6,158 nt of DNA from Methylocapsa sp. (GTDB lineage Bacteria > Pseudomonadota > Alphaproteobacteria > Rhizobiales > Beijerinckiaceae), in contig PLUZ01000166.1 in the NCBI GenBank assembly GCA_003162995.1, positions 856 through 7,013 on the forward strand. Direction: 5' to 3'. A program made the translations under genes and the position numbers. The first letter of the stretch is position 1, and each line of letters opens with the position of its first letter. Positions 1-6,158 of this stretch are shown in pieces. The notes beneath the pieces were generated by a model that did not search any database, was not told the origin of the DNA, and saw only the letters and a program-made list of their open reading frames with translations.

Positions 1-17
1 TATGTCTTTGTTTTGTC

Positions 18-61
18 GCATGATCTTATCCAAAAAGTCTGCGCTTTTATGCAGATCATGC
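18..61. repeat. Palindromic intergenic repeat (GCATGATCT...AGATCATGC hairpin)
   Basis: Perfect 9-base arms GCATGATCT (18-26) and AGATCATGC (53-61) enclose a second, inner stem, AAAAG (33-37) pairing with CTTTT (44-48) around a TCTGCG loop. The overall form, GCATGATC, then an A-run, then a T-run, then GATCATGC, resembles a dispersed intergenic palindrome that I recall from many Hyphomicrobiales genomes. That family match is from memory, not from a search. The element ends only 23 bases before the carboxypeptidase start codon, so it would lie in that gene's promoter or 5' leader, or it could act as a 3' end for a gene beyond the left edge. There is no T-run after the outer stem, so it is not a standard intrinsic terminator. 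Confidence 0.65.
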
Positions 62-84
62 TCTAGCAGCAACGATCCACGCCC

Positions 85-1671
85 ATGAACAAGATCAGCG
101 AGACAAAGGCCAGCGCTGGCGCGGCAAAGGGCAAACGCCAACCCGCCGAGGCCAAACTTGCGGAACTCAAATACCGCCTTCTTGAGATCAGCGATCTTAT
201 GGCAGCGGAGGCTCTGCTCGACTGGGATCAATCCACATATATGCCGGGAGGCGGGGCTCCCGCGCGGGCTCGTCAAAGCGCAACGCTCAGCAGGCTTGCC
301 CATGAAAAGTCGGTCGATCCGGCCTTGGGCGATCTGCTCGATGCTCTTGCGCCCTACGGCGCGGGTCTTCCTTACGAGTCGGATGAAGCAAGCCTGATCC
401 GGGTCGCCCGGCGCGATTTCGAGAAGGCCATCAAGCTCCCCAGCGACTATGTCGTCCGGGCGAGCGAACTCCGCTCCGCATCTTATAATGCGTGGACGCG
501 GGCAAGGCCAGGCAACGACTTCGTGAGCATGGTGCCGTTCCTGGAAAAAGCCGTCGATCTCAGCCGCGAATATGCGGGCTTTTTTGCGCCTTATCAGCAT
601 GTCGCCGACCCGCTGATCGATGCCGCCGACGAGGGCATGACGACCGTTGCGATCCGCTCGCTTTTCGCCGAACTCCGGCGTGAATTGATACCGCTTGTGC
701 GGGCTATTTCCGCTCAGCCAATGACCGGCGACGATTGCTTGCATGGGTCTTTCAGCGAGCAGGAACAGCTGGAATTCAGCCTCGCGGTGGTCAAGCGATT
801 CGGCTACGACCTTGAGCGTGGGCGGCTGGACAAGACCCATCATCCTTTCTGTACCAAATTCTCTTCAGGCGACGTCCGGATTACCACCCGTGTCGACGAA
901 AATTACTTCGGGGATGCGCTGTTCTCGACCATGCATGAATCCGGTCACGCGCTGTATGAGCAGGGAGTCGCAGCGGCGTTTGAGGGGACGCCGCTTGGAT
1001 CGGGAACCTCGGCGGGCGTCCACGAAAGCCAGTCGCGGCTTTGGGAGAATGTGGTTGGCCGCAGCCGTGTCTTCTGGGAACATTTTTTCCCGGCTTTGCG
1101 GGATGCGTTCCCGGACCAGTTCCGGCAAATAGGCTTCGAGACCTTCTACCGCGCGATCAACAAGGTGCAGCGATCCTTGATCCGCACGGATGCTGACGAG
1201 GTCACCTATAACCTTCATATTATGATGCGTTTCGACTTGGAGCTAGACTTGCTCGAAGGTCATTTGCGCGTGAAAGATCTCCCCGAGGCTTGGCGTGCCC
1301 GCATGCAGGCCGATCTCGGTCTTGCTCCAACCGATGATCGCGATGGCTGTCTGCAAGACGTGCATTGGTATGCCGGCAGTGTCGGGGGCGGCTTTCAGAG
1401 CTACACCATTGGCAATATTCTGAGCGCCCAGTTCTACGCTGTCGCGCTCGCATCAAATCCCGATATCCCGCGCGAGATCGCGAAAGGGGAGTTTGGAACG
1501 CTGCACGGCTGGCTGCAAAAGCAGCTCTATCAGCATGGGCGCAAGTTCTGCCCAACGGAACTCGTCATGCGCGCGACAGGCGGGCCCATGAGCACGGCGC
1601 CATATCTTGCTTATCTTCGCAGCAAGTATGGAGAGCTATATCGCTTGCCAACCGCGGATCAAGCTTCATAG
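85..1671 (+). CDS. M32 family metallocarboxypeptidase (carboxypeptidase Taq type)
   Basis: Zinc metallopeptidase predicted to remove C-terminal amino acids from peptides in the cytoplasm; no signal peptide is seen. The 528 residues are close to the usual M32 length of about 500. All signature motifs are present: DVRITT (263-268, DxRxT), the zinc motif HESGH (284-288, with E285 as catalytic base), HESQS (313-317, with E314 as the likely third zinc ligand), IRTDAD (366-371) and GCLQDVHW (421-428, GxxQDxHW). The N-terminal region has the family-typical LLDWDQSTYMPGGG (44-57). The first 25 or so residues are a Lys/Ala-rich extension before the helical core, and no good Shine-Dalgarno sequence precedes the ATG, so the start is less sure than the identity. 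The next in-frame ATG (residue 39) would cut into the conserved region. The gene stands alone and is convergent with hemY; a role in general peptide turnover is inferred from the family. Confidence 0.95.
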   Translation: MNKISETKASAGAAKGKRQPAEAKLAELKYRLLEISDLMAAEALLDWDQSTYMPGGGAPARARQSATLSRLAHEKSVDPALGDLLDALAPYGAGLPYESDEASLIRVARRDFEKAIKLPSDYVVRASELRSASYNAWTRARPGNDFVSMVPFLEKAVDLSREYAGFFAPYQHVADPLIDAADEGMTTVAIRSLFAELRRELIPLVRAISAQPMTGDDCLHGSFSEQEQLEFSLAVVKRFGYDLERGRLDKTHHPFCTKFSSGDVRITTRVDENYFGDALFSTMHESGHALYEQGVAAAFEGTPLGSGTSAGVHESQSRLWENVVGRSRVFWEHFFPALRDAFPDQFRQIGFETFYRAINKVQRSLIRTDADEVTYNLHIMMRFDLELDLLEGHLRVKDLPEAWRARMQADLGLAPTDDRDGCLQDVHWYAGSVGGGFQSYTIGNILSAQFYAVALASNPDIPREIAKGEFGTLHGWLQKQLYQHGRKFCPTELVMRATGGPMSTAPYLAYLRSKYGELYRLPTADQAS

Positions 1672-1748
1672 CGCGCGGGTTACGACCGCTCGGCCGAGTG
1701 CCGTCTTGCAAGCGGCAATATGATGTGCGGATCGTTTGCCGGCGGTGT
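1672..1748. other. Convergent intergenic gap without a clear terminator
   Basis: This gap separates the 3' ends of the carboxypeptidase and hemY genes. Two small stems can be drawn: TGCCG (1699-1703) with CGGCA (1713-1717), and the mutually exclusive CGGCAA (1713-1718) with TTGCCG (1736-1741). Neither is followed by a T-run on either strand, so I do not call an intrinsic terminator. Termination could be Rho-dependent, which is common in GC-rich alphaproteobacteria, but the sequence does not prove this. Confidence 0.5.
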
Positions 1749-3332
1749 TCATCTCAAAAACCGGCTTAGACCTTGCGGCTTCGCCGGCTCTTCCGTGCCA
1801 GGGCCGGAAGAAGTCATGGAAGCCACGGCAATGGGGCGGCCGGGCTCAGTTTCCGCCTCGCGGGGCGACTCGGTATGGCCGCCCTCGCTTGTCATCTCCT
1901 GAGAGGGGGTGCTGCTGGCGGCCGGCGCGGGATCCCCTTGCTGTTCCGGCGCCGCAATGGCTATGCGCGGCTTCTCGATCAGGATCTGCGGCTCGGCTGC
2001 CGCGACTGAAACCGGCCTGAAAATCGCTTCTTCCGCCTCACCACCGGCGCTCACATGTGCGTGCGGTCTCTGCCAGATGAAGGCATCGAGCTTTCCTGTC
2101 CCTGGCACGGCCGGCAACCATTGATCCGATATGACACCAGTGGCGATCCAGGTCGCATCGCGCGGCGCGCGTGTCGCACGCGCCAGCCAATCGCGCGTAA
2201 AGCCGGAGTCGCCATGCTCCGCCTCTTCCAATTCTGCCATGATGAGGCACATGCGTGCCGTTGGCTGTTCGTCCCCCTGGATTAGAGGCAGCATGGTTTC
2301 ACGTGCGGTTTTATAATCGCAGGCGGTAATCGCGGCGCTGGCGAGGGTCATGCGGCTTTCGGGATCGCGTGGCGCAAGCTTCGTAAGGGTGCGCGCTCTT
2401 GCCAGACGATCGGCATGGGACTCGCCCCGACGCAGATCGAGATAGACCTTCGCGAGGTCCGGATGCGGCGCCACCGGCCACGCCGCCTCGATCATTTTCG
2501 CTGCCTTGCGGGCGCCGCCTTGGCGGGACATGAGCCGCGCGGCGAGCGCGACCGCCGGCACAAGATCAGGGGCGCGTTTGACCGCTGAGAGAGCAAGCCG
2601 GAGCGCCTCTTGCGGATCGGTCAGCTCCTTGTCGAGCGCGATCGCTGTTGTGAGCACGGCGCGTTGCCGGTCTCTCGTCGTTCTGCCGATCAAGTTCCCG
2701 CTGGTATCGAGCGCCGCCAACGCGGCTTCCCAGTCCTTCGCCGCGACATGCTTTTCAAGAACTGCAGTGGCCGTCCAAGGCAAAGCGGCGATGCCATGCG
2801 CTGCGCTGGCAAATTGATGAGCCGTGTCGATATCCCCTCGCCGATGCGCCTGCGCATGCAGGCCGCGGAAGCCGAGCAGACGCATGTCGTGGCGCCGGGT
2901 CATCTCCTTGAATGCCGCCTCTACCGCCTGGAGATCGCCGGCGAGCTGGGCGGCCTCGGCCTTTAGCAGCAAAGCCAAAGGCTCGCCCGGGAGATGTTTT
3001 TGGACCTCGGCGGCGGCTTTACTGGCAAGCCGCACATCGCCCGTGCCTACGGCGATGATGCCGCGTGAAAGGGCCGCATAGCCCTTTTCACGGCGGCGCG
3101 CCCGGTTGGCAACGGACAAGGCCGGAGGAAGCCCAAAGGCAAAGCGCAGAAGGCTCCAAATGATCATCAGCGCGGCGACCAGGGCGAGCACAATCCCGGC
3201 CATGACCAAAACCGAAGTTTCGATCCGGTAGCCTTCCCAGGTCAGCATGATCTCGCCGGGCCGGTCGACGAGCCAAGCCACACCAAACGCCAGGGCAATC
3301 AGAGCAAGAAGGTACAGCGGAACCCGGAACAT
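1749..3332 (-). CDS. hemY: HemY-like inner-membrane TPR protein
   Basis: 527-residue protein of the proteobacterial HemY family (HemY_N domain plus TPR-like helical repeats), traditionally linked to haem biosynthesis from its place in hem operons. Its biochemical role is not established, and it is unrelated to the Bacillus HemY protoporphyrinogen oxidase. Two N-terminal membrane helices are visible, at about residues 4-22 and 40-67, joined by a short loop with the family-typical PGEIMLTWEGYRIETS (25-40). The segment from about 75 to 390 is Ala/Leu-rich paired helices, including LLGFRGLHAQAHRRGD (152-167). A conserved C-terminal block follows (WIATGVISDQWLPAVPGTG, 395-413, then LDAFIW). Residues from about 425 to 527 are a low-complexity Pro/Glu/Ala/Ser tail, probably disordered. 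Start: ATG at 3332 with a weak GAGA upstream. It lies 45 bases downstream of the Mic60-like gene on the same strand, so the two are probably cotranscribed. Confidence 0.92.
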   Translation of the reverse strand: MFRVPLYLLALIALAFGVAWLVDRPGEIMLTWEGYRIETSVLVMAGIVLALVAALMIIWSLLRFAFGLPPALSVANRARRREKGYAALSRGIIAVGTGDVRLASKAAAEVQKHLPGEPLALLLKAEAAQLAGDLQAVEAAFKEMTRRHDMRLLGFRGLHAQAHRRGDIDTAHQFASAAHGIAALPWTATAVLEKHVAAKDWEAALAALDTSGNLIGRTTRDRQRAVLTTAIALDKELTDPQEALRLALSAVKRAPDLVPAVALAARLMSRQGGARKAAKMIEAAWPVAPHPDLAKVYLDLRRGESHADRLARARTLTKLAPRDPESRMTLASAAITACDYKTARETMLPLIQGDEQPTARMCLIMAELEEAEHGDSGFTRDWLARATRAPRDATWIATGVISDQWLPAVPGTGKLDAFIWQRPHAHVSAGGEAEEAIFRPVSVAAAEPQILIEKPRIAIAAPEQQGDPAPAASSTPSQEMTSEGGHTESPREAETEPGRPIAVASMTSSGPGTEEPAKPQGLSRFLR

Positions 3333-3377
3333 GTTTTTCTCGGTAAGGGCTTCGATTCAAGTCTCAGCGGGCGGGAA

Positions 3378-4673
3378 TTAGGATTTTGGCTTGCCCAGGA
3401 CCGCCACGGCGTCGGCCTCGATCGATCTCGCGGCGTTGAATGCATCAAGCCGCGCCTTCACGGCTTCCCCCCAGCTTTCCGATTTCGTCACGGCCGCGCT
3501 GGGCAATTCCTTCCATACCTTATAGGCGGCTTCGAGATCGTGGTCCGCAAGGGCGTTTTCGATCCGCGCGGCAAGACTCTCGATATCCATGTCCCCGGTC
3601 TCGCCAACCCGGCGAATATGCACCAGGCCTTTGGCATGGCGGGTCACTCGGCCGAGGAAATTTTCATCCGCGCTGGCCTGGTTGGCGGGGTCGCTCGCAA
3701 TAATCTCCGGGGTAAGAGCCTTAAATTGCGCGGTCAGCTGCCGTTCGCTCGCGAGCGAAGTGGAGACTGCGCGCAGCGGTGCAAGTGCGTCCGCGGGAAC
3801 GCCGAGGTTATCAAGCGCCGCGAGTTCGTCCGAAAACTGCCCGCCGCTCTCCAGCTTGATCAACAGGCTTTGAGCGACGATCGCGATCGCTTGCGCGCTG
3901 GCGTCTTGCTTGGCCACCGGTTTCTCGCGATCCTGCTGGTGCGCGCGAAGCTCAGCTTTGGGTGCGGCAAGGGCGGCTTCGAGCGAGGTGAGTTTCTGCT
4001 CGATGGCCCCGATACGTGCGCTAAGGGGTCCGAGATCGGGACCCTCGGCAGGATTGGACCCGGCCACGGGCTCTTGCGCCGCCGGTACTGACTCCAAAGC
4101 CTTTTGCACACCGGCTTGTGCGGAATCAGCAATCTCGGCGGCCTTATTCGCGGCGCTTTCCGCAGTGGCCACGCGGGTTTCCAGAGCGGCGAGAGCCATG
4201 CGGGAGGCGGCGGAAGCGTCATCGCTCTTGCCCTTGAGCGCATCGATGCGCGCGTCCAATTCGGCGATCCGGTCGTCGGAGACGCCTCCGATCCGGGGGC
4301 CCTCGAAATGACGCAGCGCGAACGTTCCGCCAAAGCCCAAAATACCGCCAATGATGGCAGTGGCGGCAAGTGCGGGAAACCGGGAGCGCGGCTTGGTTTG
4401 TAGCGCGGCCAGTTCGGAGGCATTCGTAGAAGCCTCTTCCGGCGAAAATCCCGCCACCCCGGGCGCACGGTCGGTTTCCAACGCCTCGGCATCCACAGGG
4501 ATTTGCGCCTCGCTCTCGGCTTGTGTTCCAGGTGAGCCGGTCGCAGCCGGTTCGGCTGTTGGTTGGTTTTCCGCGCCGCTTACCGGTGTTTCATTCGGCG
4601 TATCAGGAAGCGAGGCCGGCGTAAAACCAGGCCCGGCGGTCGTCTTGGAATGTTCTGCCTCGTCATCGGCCAT
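3378..4673 (-). CDS. Mic60/mitofilin-like inner-membrane protein (COG4223 type)
   Basis: 431-residue membrane-anchored protein with the layout of alphaproteobacterial mitofilin-like (COG4223) proteins. It has an acidic, Pro/Thr/Ala-rich N-terminal segment (1-95), one membrane helix at about 100-120 (ALAATAIIGGILGFGGTFAL) after basic KPRSR, then heptad-like Ala/Leu/Glu coiled coil (about 131-190 and 213-245), and a helical C-terminal domain (about 256-431). The latter carries the typical LIKLESGGQFSDELAALDNLG (first part 271-285) and FLGRVTRHAKGLVHIR (339-354) blocks. Bacterial Mic60 homologues are reported to shape intracytoplasmic or cristae-like membranes; that role is inferred here. I chose the start at 4673 because it has GAGGG (4684-4680) six bases upstream and gives a sensible acidic N-terminus. 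An in-frame ATG at 4835 would add 54 basic residues not expected of the family. hemY follows 45 bases downstream. The hemC/hemD genes often found upstream are absent. Confidence 0.87.
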   Translation of the reverse strand: MADDEAEHSKTTAGPGFTPASLPDTPNETPVSGAENQPTAEPAATGSPGTQAESEAQIPVDAEALETDRAPGVAGFSPEEASTNASELAALQTKPRSRFPALAATAIIGGILGFGGTFALRHFEGPRIGGVSDDRIAELDARIDALKGKSDDASAASRMALAALETRVATAESAANKAAEIADSAQAGVQKALESVPAAQEPVAGSNPAEGPDLGPLSARIGAIEQKLTSLEAALAAPKAELRAHQQDREKPVAKQDASAQAIAIVAQSLLIKLESGGQFSDELAALDNLGVPADALAPLRAVSTSLASERQLTAQFKALTPEIIASDPANQASADENFLGRVTRHAKGLVHIRRVGETGDMDIESLAARIENALADHDLEAAYKVWKELPSAAVTKSESWGEAVKARLDAFNAARSIEADAVAVLGKPKS

Positions 4674-4679
4674 CGCACG

Positions 4680-4684
4680 CCCTC
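4680..4684 (-). promoter_or_regulatory. Ribosome binding site of the Mic60-like gene
   Basis: On the minus strand GAGGG lies six bases before the ATG at 4673. It favours this start over the longer in-frame reading that begins at 4835. Confidence 0.55.
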
Positions 4685-5003
4685 GATTTGGCGCCCTTGT
4701 AAAGGAACGCAGTGCCTTGCGCAACGGGTTCAGGCCTCTGGCCTTGACATTACAAACAAATGTTACGTCATCCGCCGGACGCGTGTGCAATCGCTTGCTT
4801 TGTCCCTTGTGAAAGCGGCCTAGGCCGAGTGGCAAAGAGCCTTTTGCAGATCATGAGCAGATCTCGCGAAGCCCAACCTTTGTCGCTGAGGCCGTCTCTT
4901 TGACGCGACCTTTTGCAAGGAGCGGTTACGGGCGCCTGCGGCATTTGGCAATTCAATCAGCGAACATAAAAGACACACCCCCAAGAAAATACGAACTCAA
5001 GAA

Positions 5004-5018
5004 GCAAATTTAATTTGC
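5004..5018. repeat. Perfect inverted repeat, possible operator
   Basis: GCAAATT (5004-5010) and AATTTGC (5012-5018) are exact reverse complements around a single T. A further GCAA occurs at 5027-5030, which could pair with the TTGC at 5015-5018. A short AT-rich palindrome in an intergenic region between divergent genes is the usual form of a dimeric regulator site, but no particular regulator can be named and the element could be chance in AT-rich DNA. Confidence 0.35.
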
Positions 5019-5121
5019 CTTGATATGCAATAACTTTACTTATCGGGTTAACGCGCTTTACTACCGTGTCAACGCTATATGACCTTTGGGGGTAGCTGCC
5101 ATGACTTGTAAAAATATAAGC

Positions 5122-5135
5122 GGGATCAAGATCCC
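5122..5135. repeat. Perfect inverted repeat GGGATC-AA-GATCCC
   Basis: Six-base arms GGGATC (5122-5127) and GATCCC (5130-5135) surround AA. It lies about 130 bases before the outer-membrane-protein start codon and just upstream of the weak promoter candidate at 5141-5170, where an operator or a leader hairpin could sit. No regulator is recognised. Confidence 0.35.
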
Positions 5136-5250
5136 ATGTTTTGTGAAGCCTCATGTAATAATTGTAGATTTCACTAGATTTCCATGCGCCGCCCTCGCGG
5201 CTGATCTGCCTGTGCCGCAACCGGCATCGGATCGGGATTGAGCTCAAATC

Positions 5251-5257
5251 AAGGAGG
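5251..5257 (+). promoter_or_regulatory. Strong ribosome binding site of the outer-membrane-protein gene
   Basis: AAGGAGG is a full Shine-Dalgarno match six bases before the ATG at 5264. It fixes the start and suggests high translation, as expected of an abundant outer-membrane protein. It is much stronger than the sites of the other three genes in the window. Confidence 0.85.
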
Positions 5258-5263
5258 GGGCCA

Positions 5264-6158
5264 ATGCGCCATCAATTTCTCTTAGCGTCGGTGAGTGCCA
5301 TCGCTCTGACCGGATCCGCCTTTGCGGCAGACCTCGCGCCGCCACCGCCGCCGCCAGTTCCGATCTTCACTTGGACTGGCGCCTATATCGGAGGCCAAAT
5401 CGGTTACGCCTGGGCCTCCGGTGCCAATAGGTTCAACGGGGTTGACCCCTATTCCGGTGTCGCTTTTGTGAGCTCCGTTGGACAAACACCGAGCGGGGCG
5501 ATCGGCGGCGCCAATCTCGGCTACAATTATCAGATCAATCAATGGGTGATCGGTGTTGAAGGTTCGGTCGATGGGACCAGTCTGTCCAACACCGGCGGGT
5601 TGGCCTTCCCAGACGGTACAATCCTGGCGGTGCACTCGAGTACCGACGTTCAGGGGTCGATTCGTGGCCGAGTTGGCATCGCCTGGGACCGCGCCCTGAT
5701 CTTCGCCACGGGCGGTGTTGCCTTTGGCGGATTCAACACTCGATACAATTACGACGGCTTTGGCGCCGCAGTCGGGGCGGCTCACCTGGCGCCCTTCTTT
5801 GCCTCGAGCAATTTGTCGGATACCCATGTGGGGTGGACGGTTGGCGGCGGGGTCCAATATGCCATCACCAACGACTGGTCCGTGCGCGCCGACTACCGCT
5901 ACACCGATTGGGGAAGTATCAACGAGGTGCTCTTTGGCGGCACAAAGTTTCCCACTCACTTTTCAAATTTCTTTGGTTACGATGGCAACCGCCGCGTCCA
6001 ACAAAATCAGGTCCAGGTCGGCTTCGATTACAAATTCGACTTGTGGAACGTCCGCCCGGTCGCGGCGGATCCGGCTGTGCCGCAACCCGCACAGGATGTT
6101 ACAGTGACCGACCCCATCAGTGATTATTTCCTGCACTGGATGGACCGCGCCAATGAGG
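5264..6158 (+). CDS. Outer-membrane beta-barrel protein (Omp25/RopB-like), 3' partial
   Basis: Open to the right edge: 298 codons are visible and no stop is reached. A signal peptide (residues 1-21, hydrophobic core FLLASVSAIALTGSAFA) ends in AFA|AD, so export to the periplasm is expected. A proline-rich linker (26-33) leads into the classic first strand FTWTGAYIGGQIGYAW (35-50). Other family landmarks are GGANLGYNYQINQWVIGVEG (81-100), GSIRGRVGIAWDRALIFATG (131-150), VGWTVGGGVQYAITNDWSVR (189-208) with DYRYTDWG (210-217), and NQVQVGFDYKFDLW (248-261), which looks like the last barrel strand. Small eight-stranded barrels of this type normally stop here in an aromatic residue. This one instead continues through a Pro/Ala/Val linker (263-285) into DYFLHWMDRANE (287-298) and beyond the window, so a second domain is likely. 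The function is probably structural or outer-membrane surface related; a transport role cannot be read from the sequence. Confidence 0.9.
   Translation, partial: MRHQFLLASVSAIALTGSAFAADLAPPPPPPVPIFTWTGAYIGGQIGYAWASGANRFNGVDPYSGVAFVSSVGQTPSGAIGGANLGYNYQINQWVIGVEGSVDGTSLSNTGGLAFPDGTILAVHSSTDVQGSIRGRVGIAWDRALIFATGGVAFGGFNTRYNYDGFGAAVGAAHLAPFFASSNLSDTHVGWTVGGGVQYAITNDWSVRADYRYTDWGSINEVLFGGTKFPTHFSNFFGYDGNRRVQQNQVQVGFDYKFDLWNVRPVAADPAVPQPAQDVTVTDPISDYFLHWMDRANE

Larger units (their letters stand above)
4674..5263. other. Divergent intergenic region with AT-rich core
   Basis: 590 bases between the divergently transcribed Mic60-like and outer-membrane-protein genes, and the place where both promoters should lie. 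By hand count 4981-5180 is about 37% GC, against clearly GC-rich flanking genes. No gene is supported here: the short open frames have no recognisable family and cover the regulatory space. A weak promoter candidate for the plus-strand gene is TTGTGA (5141-5146) with TAGATT (5165-5170), 18 bases apart; it is far from a consensus match. For the minus-strand gene I see no convincing -35/-10 pair. No tRNA-like or riboswitch-like fold was recognised. Confidence 0.6.

Noticed and set aside
865..1555. Two antisense open frames (865-1218 and 1220-1555)
   Set aside because: They lie opposite the most conserved, motif-bearing part of the carboxypeptidase gene and have no recognisable product.
3540..4091. 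183-codon open frame on the plus strand
   Set aside because: It is antisense to the Mic60-like gene, has no domain signature, and is explained by the codon bias of the opposite strand.
4674..4835. Longer start of the Mic60-like protein (54 extra residues)
   Set aside because: The added segment is basic and unlike family N-termini, while the internal ATG at 4673 has a good ribosome binding site and begins with a typical acidic MADDE sequence.
4832..4849. Small hairpin GCAAAG...CTTTTGC as a terminator
   Set aside because: The stem is only five or six pairs, no T-run follows on either strand, and no gene ends there.
4768..4956. 62-codon open frame on the minus strand
   Set aside because: It overlaps the region upstream of the Mic60-like gene, shows no recognisable domain, and is of a length expected by chance in GC-rich DNA.
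5210..5222. CTGTGCCGCAACC present both here and near 6075 inside the outer-membrane gene
   Set aside because: A single 13-base match in GC-rich sequence with unrelated flanks; probably chance rather than an attachment site or duplication.
4957..5247. 96-codon open frame on the minus strand in the AT-rich region
   Set aside because: The translation matches no family I know, and it covers the expected promoter region of the outer-membrane gene. Low-GC intergenic origin is the simpler reading, though a small orphan gene cannot be fully excluded.
5282..5959. 225-codon open frame on the minus strand
   Set aside because: It lies entirely antisense to the outer-membrane barrel gene, which has a signal peptide, a strong ribosome binding site and family motifs; the antisense product has no recognisable domain.

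Overview
The window looks like a piece of an alphaproteobacterial chromosome, most likely from the Hyphomicrobiales (Rhizobiales) and possibly near the Beijerinckiaceae/Methylocystaceae. Four things point there: GC-rich coding DNA, an inner-membrane Mic60/mitofilin-like gene (COG4223) directly followed by a HemY-type TPR gene, an Omp25/RopB-style outer-membrane beta-barrel gene with the typical signal-peptide, proline-rich linker and FTWTGAYIGG start, and a GCATGATC...GATCATGC palindromic repeat of a style common between genes in this order. The genus-level placement is a guess.

Layout from left to right: (1) bases 18-61 hold a palindromic intergenic repeat just upstream of (2) a plus-strand M32 (Taq-type) metallocarboxypeptidase gene, 85-1671, with all family motifs intact. 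(3) A 77-base convergent gap with no convincing terminator follows. (4) Two minus-strand genes, probably one operon transcribed right to left, come next: the Mic60-like membrane/coiled-coil protein (3378-4673) and then hemY (1749-3332), separated by 45 bases. (5) A 590-base divergent intergenic region (4674-5263) contains an AT-rich core (about 37% GC by hand count over 4981-5180) with two short perfect inverted repeats. (6) A plus-strand outer-membrane beta-barrel gene starts at 5264 and runs off the right edge.

The two minus-strand genes both encode inner-membrane-anchored proteins exposed largely to one side of the membrane. In related bacteria they are found next to hemC/hemD; here no hemD lies upstream. 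The outer-membrane gene continues past what appears to be the last barrel strand into a second segment, so it looks like a two-part outer-membrane protein. The carboxypeptidase appears functionally independent. I see no mobile elements, CRISPR arrays, tRNAs or rRNAs, and no clear evidence of a new defence or biosynthetic system. The most interesting points are the C-terminal extension of the barrel protein, the Mic60-hemY pair without hemD, and the structured upstream region.
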